Below are positions 19,501 to 33,699 of a DNA stretch of 64,000 bases, one piece after another (positions within the stretch are counted from its first letter, which is position 1; each line of letters opens with the position of its first letter). Source of the stretch: Zelopaecilomyces penicillatus. Its lineage: Eukaryota > Ascomycota > Sordariomycetes > Hypocreales > Pseudodiploosporaceae. The stretch covers positions 6,440,384 through 6,504,383 of the forward strand of contig VCCP01000003.1 of NCBI GenBank assembly GCA_005765155.1. Direction: 5' to 3'. The translations under genes and the position numbers were made by a program. A model generated the notes under the pieces. It was not told the origin of the DNA, made no database searches, and saw only the letters and a program-made list of their open reading frames with translations.

Positions 19501-22500
19501 TATCTATTATATAGCAGGCTCCTTTTATATAAAGAAAGAGTAAGGCTAAGTATAATTAATAGCCCTTAACCTAAATACCCTACTATAACTAGTAAAGGAT
19601 AATATATAAAGGGAATAATATAATTAGCGAGAATAATAAGGTTAGGGTCTAGGAACTCTCTATTATAATTAGTTAAGCCTAAATACTAGCTTAGGGTTAT
19701 TATAGCTTAGATTATTAAACTATAAAGCTATCTTATTTAGGTATTACTATATAGCTAGTATTATAAACTAATTACTATCCCCTTTTATATATATAAATTA
19801 TCTCTTCTAGGAAAAAATAGATAGATTTATCTATAAGTAATAGTATTAGATCCTAATATATACTTAATATAGAATATACCTTATACTTAATCCAGTTAGC
19901 TAGAAACATTATTTATAGGCTAAGCTATACTATATTAAAAGCAAGCAGCTATACCTATTAGTAAACAGATTTAGTACCTATAGGTTAAGGCCTTTAAAGG
20001 AGCTCTAATAATAGCTAGCTAAGGATTATATTATTCAGCCACTTTAATACCTAGTAATCCTTAATAGCTATAAGTATTTATATTTATATTATAAGCACTA
20101 TTTTATACAGAGGGCTAAGCTATAGGAGCACCTGGTAAAGTATTAGCCTGTTAGCAGTAAGAAGCTATTATTTAAATACTATTATATATAAACACTATTC
20201 TAAGTAAAGCAGTTTATTACCTATTTTAAGGTAGCTATCTATAGTATTATAGAATTAATTCTGCTGCTTATTCCTAGGCTAATAAGGTCCAGATCTATTA
20301 TTAAGATAAGCTTATTCTAGTCACTGATATAAAACAGTATATAGGCTGCTGATAATATCTAGTATAAAGGGATAGTTATAGATAGCAGTAAGATTAAATC
20401 AGTATATATACCCTAAATAAACCAGATTGGGTTTATTATATACCTAGATAGATTATATAATAAAGATATTATATTATTATATATATTATTTAAGTAGGAC
20501 CTTAAGTATATATTATTTAAAGAGGATTATATTAAACTAAAGAATATCTTAAATATAATAAAAAAGATATTATATAGTAAGTATAAGCTGGTATAGAAGG
20601 GCTTAGTAATATATAGGATGATTTAGAAGTAGGCTCTTATCCTTAGCTGCTTTTATATAGGCTATATATCTAAGGCTAATATATTCTGGTTATTTAAGAA
20701 TAAATCAATATTAATTAATTATTTTAATTATATAAAGCAGCTAATAGCCTATTACTATTATATAGTTTATAAAGGTATAGAGTATTTTATATAGGTAGAG
20801 GGTTACCTTATATTAACTAATACTATAAAGATATTATTATCCTAGATTATATATATAGATAAAGTTATTAAGTAGATAGATAAGGATTCTAGTTTAGATA
20901 ATATATAGTTATAGCTTGTATTATAGAGGCTATATTACTCGCTGATATATTATTTTATAAGCAGCTAGCCTTTTAAATTACTATTATTTAGCTATTATAT
21001 TATAATAAGCTATAAGGTAAGCCAAACCTTAAACCGCTGCTATCTGCTATTAGATAAGTATATAAGCTAATAGATTAAATAAAGTAATAGAGGATAGGAA
21101 GATTTAGGTAATTTTAATAGTAAACTATTAGCACTGGTATAATCTGTTTAATTGATATTGTTTAGTATAGTATATAATAATTATATAAAGATAGATAATA
21201 TAGTATTAGAAAAGCTAATTAAGCTTATTAATAGATATATAATATAGTTTAATAAAACCCTATTTAAATATATTCTAAATTAGAGACTATATCTCTTTAA
21301 AGTAAGTATAGATAGCCTTACCTAATACTAGGTCTATTGGTTACTGAATAGTATAATTATTTAGTATAAGGGTATAGCTATTATTATATAGGATATTATA
21401 TAGCTGGCTGGGTTTATCTTTAATAGAGTGAAATCGCTTTTAGATAAGTATCTCCTTCTTAATATAAACTATATACTATATATCTAGGCTGGTAATATTT
21501 AGAATAATATTAATAGTATATAGTATAGTATATTATGGGTTATTAATTATTATAATACCTATTTAATAGTATATAATAGGGTTATATTACTCTGGTATAT
21601 TTAGGGTAGTGAGCTGTTAAGTAATACCTTTATAATAAGGGATAGTAGTATAAAAGAGATAATCTTACCTAGACTTTATAATATAGCTATAGTAATATAT
21701 AAGATAAGGGTATAAGAATTCCTTAGGCTGCTCTTTATACTCTATTATATTATATCTAAACTGCTATTATAATTATTAGAAATCCTATCTATTATTATAT
21801 ATAATATTATAAGGTAATAGTATTTTTTTATCTAGGAGAAGCTGGTGCTGCTCTATATATAATATTATAAGGGCTAGGAATACTTAGGTATATATAAGGA
21901 GAATATTCACTTCTTACTACTAAAGGTTAGTAATATACTTCTTATATATATTACCTATATTATATCCTTTAAGCAGATATTTTTATAAGCTGGTAGACCA
22001 AGCACTATATTATTACTATTCTTATAATTAAGCCTGAAAGATAAGGTATAGGGTAATAATACTATCTTTATTATACTGGTAAAGATGTGTATGCTAAGCA
22101 GCCTATTATAGATATAGGTGGTCTGGTAAAGGCAGGTGGTAGTGGCTATTATTAAGGATAAGTTCTTAAGGAGTGATTAAGCTAACTTTAGATTAGAATT
22201 TATAGATAGGGCTAGTGTTAGTATTAGCTTTAATAACTTTAAGGAGGAGTACCTAATAGTTAAGCTAATAGAGATAAGTAATTACTTATATCAGATATTT
22301 AATTATATATATATAGATATATCCAGATAATATAAGAGTATTCTATTATATTAAGTATACCAGGTATTTATTAATTAATAGAACCTTTTTAGATTATTTA
22401 ATATATTTAAATTTAATTAATAAGATATTATAGATAATAGGGCTGATATTATAATTATCCTATTTATAAGGGTTAGGAAGTAGGCTAGCTATAATTATAT

Positions 22501-22543
22501 AAAGTAGAAGCTTATTATTATAGCCAGATTTATAATAAAGGAC
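19501..22543 (+). pseudogene. Telomere-linked helicase unit, copy C (3' truncated)
   Basis: Begins at tatctattatatagcagg and matches units A and B for about 3 kb, including the region before the helicase domain with YHKG...LGIYKENIHFLLL and PLRQIFL-type segments seen in fungal telomere-linked helicase proteins. It ends in aaaggaccc, just before the helicase core would begin, and is joined directly to unit A through a 47-bp duplication. Stops are frequent and mostly replace glutamine codons, so it is non-coding now. Confidence 0.82.
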
Positions 22544-22637
22544 CCTATCTATTATATAGCAGGCTCCTTTTATATAAAGAAGGGGTAGGGCCTATCTATT
22601 ATATAGCAGGCTTCTTTTATATAAAGGAGGGGTAGGG
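22544..22637 (+). repeat. 47-bp tandem duplication at C/A unit junction
   Basis: Two copies of a 47-base sequence starting cctatctattatatagcagg and ending ggggtaggg lie head to tail (22544-22590 and 22591-22637), differing by two transitions (ctcc/cttc and aaagaa/aaagga). The sequence is the first part of the helicase unit, so the duplication marks the point where unit C was joined to unit A. Confidence 0.9.
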
Positions 22638-23149
22638 CTAAGTATAATTAATAGTCCTTAACTTAAATACCCTGCTATAACTAATAAAGGATAATATATA
22701 AAGGGAATAATATAATTAATATAAATAACAGGGTTAGGGTCTAGGAATTCCCTATTATAATTAGTCAAGCCTGGATACTGGCTTAGGGTTACTATAGCTT
22801 AGATTACCAAACTATAAAGCCACCCTATTTAGGTATTATTATATAGCCAGTATTACAAACCAATTACCATCCCCCCTTTTATATGCAGGTTACCTCTTCT
22901 AGGAAAAAATAAACAGATTTATCTATAACTAATAGCTCCAGGTCCTAATATACACCTAATACAGGATATACCTTATACCCAATCCAGTTAACTAAAAACA
23001 TTATCTATAAACTAAGCTATACTATATTAAGGGCAAGCAGCTATACCTGCTAGTAAATAGATTCAATACCTATAGGCTGAGGCCTTTAGAGGAGCTTTAA
23101 TAATAGCCAGCTAAAGACTATATTATCCAGTTGCTCTAGTATCTAGCAA

Positions 23150-26100
23150 TCCTTAATAGTTATAAGTGTTTATATCTATACTGCAGGTATTACTTTATAT
23201 AGAGGGCTAAGCTATAGGAGTACCTGGTAAAGCATTGGTTTGTTAGTAGTGAGAAGCTGTTGTTCAGATGCTATTATATATAAACATTATTCTAGGTAAA
23301 GCAGCTTACTATCTACTTTAAGGTAGCTATCCATAGCACTACAGTATCAATACTACCACCCATTCCCAGACCAATAAAGTCCAGATCTATTACTAAAACA
23401 GGCTTATTCCAGTTACTAATATAAGATAGTATATAGGCTATTAATAATATCTAGTATAAAGGGATAGTTATAGATAATAACAAGACTAAATCAGTATATA
23501 TACCTTAAATAAACCAGACCGAGTTTATTATATATCTGGATGGATTATATAATAAAGATATTATATTATTATATATACTGCTTAAGCAGGACCTTAAGTA
23601 TATATCATCTAGAAAGAACTATACTAAGCTAAAGAATATCTTAAATATAATAGAAAAGATACTATATAGTAAGTACAAGCTGGTATAAAAGGGCTTAGCA
23701 ATATATAGGATAACCTAATAGCAGGCTCTTATCCTTAGCTGCTTTTATATAGGCTATATATCCAAGGCTAATATATTCCGATTATTTAAGAATAAATCAA
23801 TACTAACCAACTACTTTAATTATATAAAGCAGCTAATAGCTTATTACTACTATATAATTTATAGAGGTATAAAGCACTTTACACAGGCAGAGGGTTACCC
23901 TATACTAACTAATATTATAAAGATATTACTATCCTAGATTATATATATAGATAAAGTTATTAAGCAGGTAGATAGGGATCCCAGCCTAGATAATATATAG
24001 TTATAGCTTATATTATAGAGGCTATATTACTTATTGATATACTATCTTATAGGCAGCCAGCCCTTTAAGTCATTATTGCTTAGCTATTATACTATAATAA
24101 GCTATAAGGTAAGCTAAACCCTGGATCACCATTGCCTGCTATCAGGTAAGTATATAAGCTAATAGACTGAATAAAGTAATAAGGGATAGGAAGATCTAGG
24201 CAACTTTAATAATAAACTGTTAGCATTGGTATAATCTATCTAGTTAATACTATTTAGTATAGTATATAATAACTATATAAAGATAGATAATATAATACTA
24301 GAAAAGCTAACCAAGCTTATTAATAGATATATAATATAGTTTAATAAAACCCTATTTAAATATATTCTGAACTGGAGATTATATCTCTTTAAAGTAAGTA
24401 TAGATAGCCTTATTTAGTACTAAGTCTATTAGTTATTAGATGGTATAACCATCCAGTATAAGGGTATAGCTATTATTATATAGGATATTATATAGCTGGC
24501 TGAGTTTACCTTTAATAGAGTAAAATCGCTCTTAAATAAGCATCTCCTCCTCAATACAAATTATATACTATATATCCAGGCTAGCGATATCCAGAATAAT
24601 ATTAATAGTATATAGTACAGCATATTATAGGCCACCAACTATTATAACACCTATCTAATAGTGTATAATAGGGTCATGCTACTCTAATATATCCAGGGCA
24701 GTGAGCTATTAAGCAATACCTTTATAATAAGGAATAATAATATAAAAGGGGTAATCTTATCTAGGCTCTGTAGTATAGCTATAATAGTATATAAGGCAAG
24801 GGTATAAGAATTCCTTAGGCTGCTCCTTATACTCTACTATATTATACCCAGGCTGCTATTATAATTATTAGAAATCCTATCTATTACTATATATAATACT
24901 ATAAGACAGTAGTACCTTTTCATCTAGAAGAAGCTAATACTGCTCTATATATAGTATTATAAAGGCCAGGAACACTTAGGTATATATAAGAAGAATATTC
25001 GCTTCCTATTATCAGAGATTAGTAATATACTCCTTATATATATTATTTATATTATACCTCTTAAATAAATATTTCTATAAGCTAGTAGACCAAGCACTAT
25101 ATTATTATTATTCTTATAGTTAAGCCTGAAAGGTAAGGTATAAGATAATAATACTATCTCTGCTATATTAGCAAAGATATATATACTAGGCGGCCTATTA
25201 TAAATATAGGTGGCCTGGTAAAGGCAGGTAATAGCAGCTATTATTAAGGATAAGTTCTTAAGGAGTGATTAGGCTAACTTTAGATTGGAATTTATAGATA
25301 GGGCTAGCACTGATATTAGCTCTGATAACTTTAAGGAGAAGTACCTAATAGTTAAGCTAGCAGAGATAAGCAACCACTTATACCAGATATTTAACTATAT
25401 ATATATAAATATATCCAGATAATATAAGAGTATCCTACTATATTAAGTATATTAGGTATCTACTAGCTAATAGAACCTTTTTAAACTATTTAATACACTT
25501 AAACCTGATTAGCAAGATATTATAGATAATAGGGCTAATATTATAACTATCCTATTTATAAGGGTTAGGAAGCGGGCTAGCTGTAGTTATATAGAGTAGG
25601 AGCTTATTACTATAGCCAGATCTATAATAAAGGACCCCGCCCTATACTTCTAAAGCAACAGCTAGAGATAAGAAGCTATAGCTATACTTAGAATAAGCCT
25701 AGAGGAGCAGGTAATGATTATCCTGCTTATAGGGGGGGGTAAGACCCTCTTTATTATAATCAGGTACACCCTTAATAATATAGGTATAATTATCCTTATC
25801 CTACTAATTATAGCCCTATATTACTTAATAAAATAAAAGCTTACTAAGGCTAGGATCTGTACTATATACTAGATAAGAGGGGGCAATATAAAGGGTCTTA
25901 TTATTATTATTGCTATTAAGCTTATATATATAAAGGAGTTCCTTAATAGTATATACTAGCTGTTATAAAGGCAGGGCCTGGACTATATTATAGTTAATAA
26001 ATACTATCTTATAGTTATAACAGCTAATTATAGACTAAGCCTTTATAACCTTAGATAATATATCTGCTAGATTAAGGTATAGAGTATATAGCTTATAATT

Positions 26101-27460
26101 ATACTACCGCTAATAATAGTACCAGGCTTTATTAAATAGAATAAACTTATAAAGCTATATATTATTAAAGAGTCCATCAATTAATATAATATTAGCTATA
26201 GAATTATATACTTAGGGTAATAAGCCAAAGATAAGGACAGGTTTAAGGGTATAATATAATAGATTAAATTAATAATAACTTTAAGCCTAAAAAGATCCAT
26301 ATTCAAACCATAAAAAGGAGACAGGCGAATTATTATATACTACCAAACTATACCTTAGATTAATTATATAGCAGACTGCCTAGAATATAAAACACTTATA
26401 TTATTATTAAATATAGTTAAGAAGAAGGCTATTATTATTATAAAATAAATTAATAGTATAGGGAAACAGATTATAGTAGCTATTATAATACTAGGCCCTG
26501 GCTTCTATTATAAGTCTATTTAGATGGTTATATATATTAATACACCCTAAAAGATAATAGGATTTATATAGAAAACCGGTTAAGCAGGGTAGGATAGACT
26601 ATTATCTAAATCATATATTATTATAGATAAGAAGGCTCCTTTATAATCTATAGATAAAAGCAACCCTAATAAAACAGCTATATAAATATACCTTAGCTAT
26701 ATAATCTGTCTGTAGACTGTTATAAGCGAGTTCCTAGATACTGAAAAAGATTGGGTCTAATATAGCTAAGATAACAAGCCATACTCTATATATATAAAAC
26801 CTAACCCCAGGCCTAGGCCGCCAGATAGGCGTATTACTATAGAGGCTTTAATAGAATTTATAGGACTAGATAAGGTTAAATAGTTAGACTGTATTAGAGA
26901 GGAGAAGATATATCAGTATAAAAGAGATCTAAAGAACACTATAGGAATATACTTATACTATAAAGCCAAAGGGAAAGAGTTCTTATACAGGACCAGGTTA
27001 TATACCCATTACTTTAACTAGATTAAGGCCAAGAAAAAAACAACCCAGCAATACAAAGAGAAAGGGACCAAATAAATGCTGCTATACCGAGTCTATTATA
27101 TATATTACCAGCTACAGTATATCTGCAGTATCGATAGACCTAATAGAAAATACTGATTTATAGATATAATAATACCCCTATACTATAGGATATATATAAG
27201 GCCGGGCAGCGCTATATAGATAAAAAGATACTTTTAATAGATATTTATATTATAAATCGATTTTATAGTCTGGCTTAAATAGAAGGTGAATCTGGGTATT
27301 ATAAAAGCTATATAAGGGAATCTAATAGCTACCCTAATAATAAAAGAGTTTAAAGGCTAGGTATAGTATTAATTAATATCACTAATAATAATAAATCAAT
27401 TAATAATATAATATTAGAATTAAACCCTAAGCCTAAGCTAGTGTATCCCTTATAATCTTT
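23150..27460 (+). pseudogene. Telomere-linked RecQ-type helicase relic (unit A)
   Basis: Reading through stops, the first half shows an extended region with YHKG, LGIYKENIHFLLL, YIIPLRQIFL, a conserved W..QVIAAIIKDKF and ANFRSEF, found in large fungal telomere-linked helicase proteins. The helicase core follows: Walker A GGGKT at 25732-25746, the DExH box eroded to NKYY, and RecQ motif VI recognisable as QKTG.AG.D near 26570-26600, with its arginine codons now TAA/TAG. The family is related to RecQ 3'-5' DNA helicases and is known from subtelomeres of several fungi, as in yeast Y' helicases. Most stops are TAG or TAA where unit B or the family has glutamine or arginine, as expected for RIP. 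Ends of the original gene cannot be fixed. Transcription would have been toward the telomere. Confidence 0.78.
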
Positions 27461-28698
27461 TTAATATTTATTTTATGGAACTGGAATATAATTCTGATCT
27501 ATAGATATAAAAGGAATAATAAGGAAGTGATAAAGGAGAGGATCTAATACTAACCTTATCCCTATTAAACCAGATATAGAAGGGGTAGTCCTATTAACCC
27601 AGATAAGAAAATACTATAACTATTAATAAATATTTGCTATTAGAGTTATCTATAGATATAAGGCCAGTTATAAAGGAGCTGGATCTGGTATAATTATTCG
27701 CTCCCCTAATATACTATATAAATAGTAATATATAGCCTATATAATAAGCTAGCTAATATAGTAGTATTATACTATTAAGGCTATATAATAGGAGGCTATA
27801 AGCTAAGGCATTATTAAAACCTTAAAGAGCTTCAGGGAAATAATTTAATAATAATAATATAAAGGAATAAAGGGTCAATCAAATAAAAGAGTAATAAATA
27901 AAGATATAGGTTTTATAGCAATATATATAACTAAACCGCTGTGTTTATAAAATAAACACAAGTTATTCAAGTTTATATAGCTATTATTTCTATCTATCCA
28001 ATATATCCATCTATACCAACCCCCCCCCTCTCTTTATCAGTATAAAGGGTTTAATATAATCTTATATAATTTATTTAATTAATACAAAGATATTTATTAT
28101 TATATATTACCTATTATAATAAAAGAGTCTAAGAATAATTATAATCCTAAGGATATTAATAAATAGCTCTTTAATAAGCTAAGAGGCCTGAATTATACTA
28201 GATAGGAAGATAATATTACTCTACTAGACTAGTTAATATCTAAAAGAACTAATATAAAGATAAGGCAATATATACAGCCTGTAATAACAACTACTAGCAG
28301 TAGTAGTATAAACATAATAAGACCCTATTAATCCAATAGAATAAGAGAGAGTATTAAAGATAAGCTAACAAAGACAAGCAAAGCCAGAGAGACCAGTACC
28401 AAACACCCAGCTAAGCAAGCCAGAGCAGTATCTATTATATCTAAAGGCAAACCAATAAAGAAGCACTATATAAAGACTATAAAACAGATAGATAAATACC
28501 AGAGGAATATAACTATACACTTACCTAATAAATCAGGCTGATTATAAGCAAAAAATATAGATAAGAAGCTATTTTATAGGCAATATAAATAGCAGTGATA
28601 GCAGCCGCGCTAACAGCAGCGACAGCAGCTATAATAGTAACCTATATCAATTGCTTAAGGACCAGTATAACCTTATACTATATATTATACTATTATAA

Positions 28699-29241
28699 AG
28701 CAATAGAGATAATCCAGCCACTAATACCAGAGAGAATTACCCAGATAGCAATAAATTAAAAAACAGTGGCGATAATAAGTTCAAAGATACTAGTGAATCT
28801 CTTAATAATATAGCTGATAATAACTATATAAAGAGTGATAAGAGCCCTAGGAGTAGGACTAATACTAAAAGCAATACTAAAGACAAAGTTAAAGATAATA
28901 ATAATAAAGCCGAAGCCAAGGCTAAAGAAGCCAAGGCTAAAAAAGCCAAAGCCAAAGCCAAAGATACCAAAGCTAAAGCTAAAGCCAGAGCTAAAGCTAA
29001 AGCTAAAGCTAAAGCCAAAGCTAAAGCCAAAGCTAAAGCTAAAGCCAAAGCTAAAGAAGCTAAAAAAGCCAAAGCCAAAAAAGCTAAAGAAGCCACTAAA
29101 GCCAAAGCCAAAGCCAAAGCCAAATCCAAGGCCAAGGCTAATAGCAGAGGCAGAGGTGACAGCAGCAGCAGGGATAATAACAGCAGCAGTAGCAGAGATA
29201 ATAGCAGCGGAGATAATAATAGAGAGGATAATAATAATAAC
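28699..29241 (+). pseudogene. Lysine-alanine-rich reading frame (unit A)
   Basis: A stop-free frame of 181 codons between TAA 28696-28698 and TAA 29242-29244. It begins SNRDNPATNTRENYPDSN, continues with an Asn/Ser/Lys-rich segment (DNKFKDTSESLNNIADNN), then a lysine-alanine tract, then a Ser/Gly/Arg/Asn-rich tail. Unit B has the same protein sequence with scattered changes. It has no start codon, so it is probably an internal exon or the tail of a larger protein, perhaps downstream of the helicase. The final TAA replaces a CAA still present in unit B. Function unknown; lysine-alanine repeats occur in histone H1-like tails and other nucleic-acid-binding regions. Confidence 0.5.
28906..29139 (+). 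repeat. (Lys-Ala)n tract, 78 codons (unit A)
   Basis: 234 bases composed almost wholly of AAA/AAG alternating with GCC/GCT, with a few AAAGAAGCC variants. The only RIP-sensitive CpA lies between an alanine codon's third base and the next lysine codon, so C-to-T changes give GCT and are silent. Unit B's tract is exactly as long. Confidence 0.92.
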
Positions 29242-29955
29242 TAAGATAATAACATATACCCTAAAACACTCCTATCACTACTAAACCAACGATTCTTAAA
29301 GATTAAACTATTAAAACTAAGATTATTACTATTCCTAAATATATCAAGTAAGACTATTATAAATACCAGTATCTAAAGAGCTAATAGAGTATTATTATAT
29401 AATACCTATTATAGTTTCACTCTACCCTATAATAAGTATATTCAATCATTAGTTAAGTTCAGGCTAGGTATTAGGTCCTTAAAAAGCCTTATAAAAGATT
29501 ATAATAATTCTAAAGGGTATATATCTAGGATAATATTACTAGGTATTATAAGGGTGGTTAAAGACTCTATTCCCTAGGTAGCAGGCCTATTTAGATTTCT
29601 AGGAATAAATACCTTCCTAATATTTCTTAATAAAGATAATATATAATATAATCCCTTAAGGTATATATAATGTTATATATAGATTATAATCTATAGATCT
29701 AATCTTAGCTTAATTAAATAGGCTTAAGTAGCTATCTATAGATCAAAATCAATCACCTCCAGTACTAATTATATATTATATATATCTATATCCTAAGGGG
29801 TTAATACTAACAGCAGATATTAATAGCTTATATCTTATATCCTTTTATAAAAGCTTTTAATATAATAGAGAAGAAGAAGATTAATTATATTATAATTATT
29901 TATACTAGTATTAAATATATAGATAGGATATATCCATATCTATAGGTAAACCTAG

Positions 29956-30349
29956 TTTGATGACTGGGTTAAACACACCCCCTTACTAGTTGATTAAGCT
30001 ATAGCTGTATAAGCTGTACTTAAGGGGATTGAACTATATAAATAGATAGGCCATACCCGGGCTATTTGAACAGGCAGATATTATCCAATTCAAGTTTTTC
30101 CCCCTTCTACCTAAGAATTTTTCCAGTATATTTAAAAGACTAGCTATTAAAAAGCTATCTTCTTTATTTAATTAATTATAGGATAATTAATTAATCTCTT
30201 AAGTTTATTTTATTATATTACTGCTTTATGGCTTTTCTTGCCTATTTAATCCTTATAGACTATACTAGCTATATAACTACCTTAAAATCATACTATAGTT
30301 CTATGGGTGGTGTTAGTATTGTTATATGTGTTGTTTTCCCTCTATTAAA
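29956..30349 (+). repeat. Gypsy-1 5' LTR
   Basis: 394 bases, starting tttgatgactgggtt and ending ccctctattaaa; pairs with 49733-50126. Differences between the two are mainly C/T and G/A. Confidence 0.9.
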
Positions 30350-33300
30350 ACTGGTGATCAAGATAAGGGGATATCTTATTTGCTTCGCTGTTAGAAGGAT
30401 TAATTAATACTAGATCGATAATATAATATATTTAAGGGCACTTTCAAGCTACTATAAGGATCAATCTAAGAAGAATCATTATAGGCACCCTTATAAGACC
30501 TTCCGACCAGTATAATCAAGAGATACCTCTAAGGATAATAGCCTAAAAATCTGGAAGCGAAAGAGCTGAGCTTATTTACTGAAAGATCTAAAGTCTATAA
30601 AGCAGGGATATTATATGCTATCCTGGCTAAATAGTAAGGTATTATTAATTTCTTTTCTATTAGAATTTAATACTATAAAACACTGAATTACTAAAAGAAA
30701 AAATGGGAAAATATTTAATCCTAAGATAAGCTTCTATCTAAAATATATATAAAAGATAACTTATATATTAAATATTGGATTAAAAAGGTAAGGTACTCTA
30801 AACTTATTAATTTCGCTTGATTAAAATATAAGTAAGCGTAGGAAGAACTGCTATAGATGATTGGCTTATATAGCTTCTGATATTAATTATCTGGTTAATA
30901 ATAAGTAGTATTAATTATACACTAACCCTTGGTTTTGCTTTTTTATACTATAGGTTAGTATTCTAATGGTTTGGCTAATCTTAGGAAATGTTTTTATTTC
31001 TTTTCTCTCCTTATAAGTCTTATCCCTGGTATTAAAGAAGCTTTCTGTTTGGGAGTAATCTTAGTATTTCAGAAATAAGATACTATTTAATTATAATAAA
31101 GCGGGAACTACTATCCTTAACTTAAGTATAATGCCTATCCCTAAAGGAAAGGTTTTATACTAATACCAGGATATAATCGATAAGGTATTATTATATAAGA
31201 GTTAAGATAACTCCTTCTTAGACTAGATGTTTAAATGCCTCTATAATAGAAAGCCTTTATTATTACTTAATCTTCTTAGTATACTATTAGCCTCTGGTTT
31301 AAGTAGATACTCTCTATACTAAAGAAAAAGACCTTTAAATAGCTCTAACTTTATTATTAGAATTATTACTCCTAAGACTATTATATCTGATATCCTTACT
31401 CTAAGTATTCCTTTATCTAGTATAATGTTTATTATAAATTCTAATAGCCCTTCCCTTAGTAGACCAGGCTTATAATTAATTAATCAGTTAAGGGATGATA
31501 TTATTAAGAGTTTTTAATAAAGTATTACTAAGATTAATATTACTCTTCTTAATAGTCTTAAGGATATTCTTATTATAAATAAACCTAAGAGATATACTAT
31601 TAATCTTAAGCTTATTAAATACTTTAATAGGATTAATATTATTAAATATCTTTTAAGTTATAAGCTTAAGATAAAAGATAATAATATAATTAATAAGGAG
31701 AAATATAATTACTTTATGTATTATATAGTTAATGCCTATAAGGATATTATCTAGGGATTTGTTTATAATCTCTTATAGGCAAAAGCTAAAGAAGCATTAA
31801 AGAACCGTTTCTTTAAAGGAGACTTATAGTAGTTAAGATTATACAAAGATTATTTAAAAGCACTTAAATAATAGCGCTTAGAGTCTATTAAAGATATTCT
31901 AGACTGGCTTAATAGATATAGATTTTATACTTCCTAATATAATTCGAATTAGAAGGACTTAAAACCACTGTCTTATATATTATATAAGACTATACTGGTA
32001 AGACTCCTTATTAAGGTTATCCAAGCAAATTCTATTAGTAATCCCTATAAACTCAAGAAGATACTATATAAGCAGCTCTAGGGATACTTTAATAGTTAAG
32101 TGATTATCAGACTGGCTATTAAACAATATAAGACTTCTAATAGTCTTAGGAACCAGGTAAATATAATTACTATCAGGGTAATACTTAATTAAATCGCTAT
32201 AATAAAGAATCCGGTTATATGGGACCTTAACCCTAAAGAAAAGTTCTTTCTAACTATTACTAAGACTATACCCCCTAAAGCCAAGCTAATAGATATAAAG
32301 GAGTTAACTAAGCTTATTAATAACCTTAAGATTAATATAGCTATTAGGGAAGATATTGCTTAAATAATCATTAAAATACAGACAGATATTAATATATATA
32401 TTAGTAAGGATTTATAGTATAAAGGCCTGATAAGTTTTTTATTTAACTAGGTAATATTTAATCTTAGTAATAATAAGGATTTTAATATCTCCTCCCTCTA
32501 AGGGAGATAGGATAAGAATAATTACTAATACTACAACTTGCTAAGCTATTTTCCCTCCTACTATAGTAAATTAGTATATAACACTGAACTTAGGTTCTAT
32601 ATATATAATTCATATACTAGGATATTAAACCTAGGATGTGTTATAGGCTAGAGTATAATTCCTTCTATTATTATATAGCAGTTCCTTAAGATAAAAGGAT
32701 GCTATCAGAAGCTTATAATGGCTTGGGCTATTAACTTCCCTAATTATATAGTTATACCCCTTATCCCCTTAATTAAAGCCAGAGCCCCTTAGCACTTTAA
32801 ATAGGTATTAAATAAATATAAAGGTATAATCTTTAAAAAACATATCCCTTACCTAGGCCTTAAATAATAACCTATAAAGTTATAATGCTTAGATATTATA
32901 TCTAATAAAAATATAATCCAAACTTCTTTTATATTACTCTCTTAATATAAAGATATAAAGGATTAAATAGTATTAATATATATAATTAATATAAATACTA
33001 ATAAAAGAAAGAGATAAAGGGGCGATAATAAAGAGTTAACTGAATCTCTAACTATTATATATCAGGAGGCCACTCCTAAGGCTACCCTAACATCAGATAG
33101 AATAATGCCTTTTAACCCAATAACTATACCTAAGAATATATTATAAATAATAGATCAAAGTATAAGACTTTCTTATCATTGATTAAAACTAAAGGAGACC
33201 TTGCTTATAAAGACAGTTACTATACCACTTTATATATTAATTAATCTTAATCCAGAGCTTAGGATAATTATAGGCCAGGATCTATTAAATCAGGCTAAAG

Positions 33301-33699
33301 ATATAATAGAAGTCCTCTATATCCCTAGGAACAGATTAAATAATCCTATATCTTTAATAAAGCTAAAGAATATAATAGGAGTAATTCAAGTTTACTTATA
33401 GATAAGATATAATAAAGCCTTTTTTAATAAGCTAACTGAATAATTATATACTAATACTATAACTATAATTAAGATATAAAAAGAAGCCCCTCTTAATTAT
33501 AGCTAGTATTAAATAATATTATCTGATTAAGGTTAAGATAATATAGATTTATTAAGCCTATATTATTTCTATATTCCAGAACCGGTTAAAGACGATCTCT
33601 ATAATAATACAAGCTTCTCTTTTAATAAGGCATCTTATAAGGTTATTTAAATATACTTGGATAGCCATTGATTATCGAATATATAATAAATGCTTAAGA

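Larger units (their letters stand above)
22591..29955 (+). repeat. Subtelomeric ~10.6-kb unit A, part 1 (before Gypsy-1 insertion)
   Basis: First 7.4 kb of a unit duplicated at 53371-60731. It contains a helicase relic and a lysine-alanine tract (listed separately). It ends in CTAG, the target site duplicated by Gypsy-1; the unit resumes at 50127. Between the helicase relic and the lysine-alanine region (about 27460-28698) there are further conserved but uninterpretable coding remnants and a run of eight to ten C at about 28021. Confidence 0.88.

Noticed and set aside
33201..33401. 66-codon frame in Gypsy-1
   Set aside because: It is a surviving piece of the gag-pol reading frame, not a separate gene.
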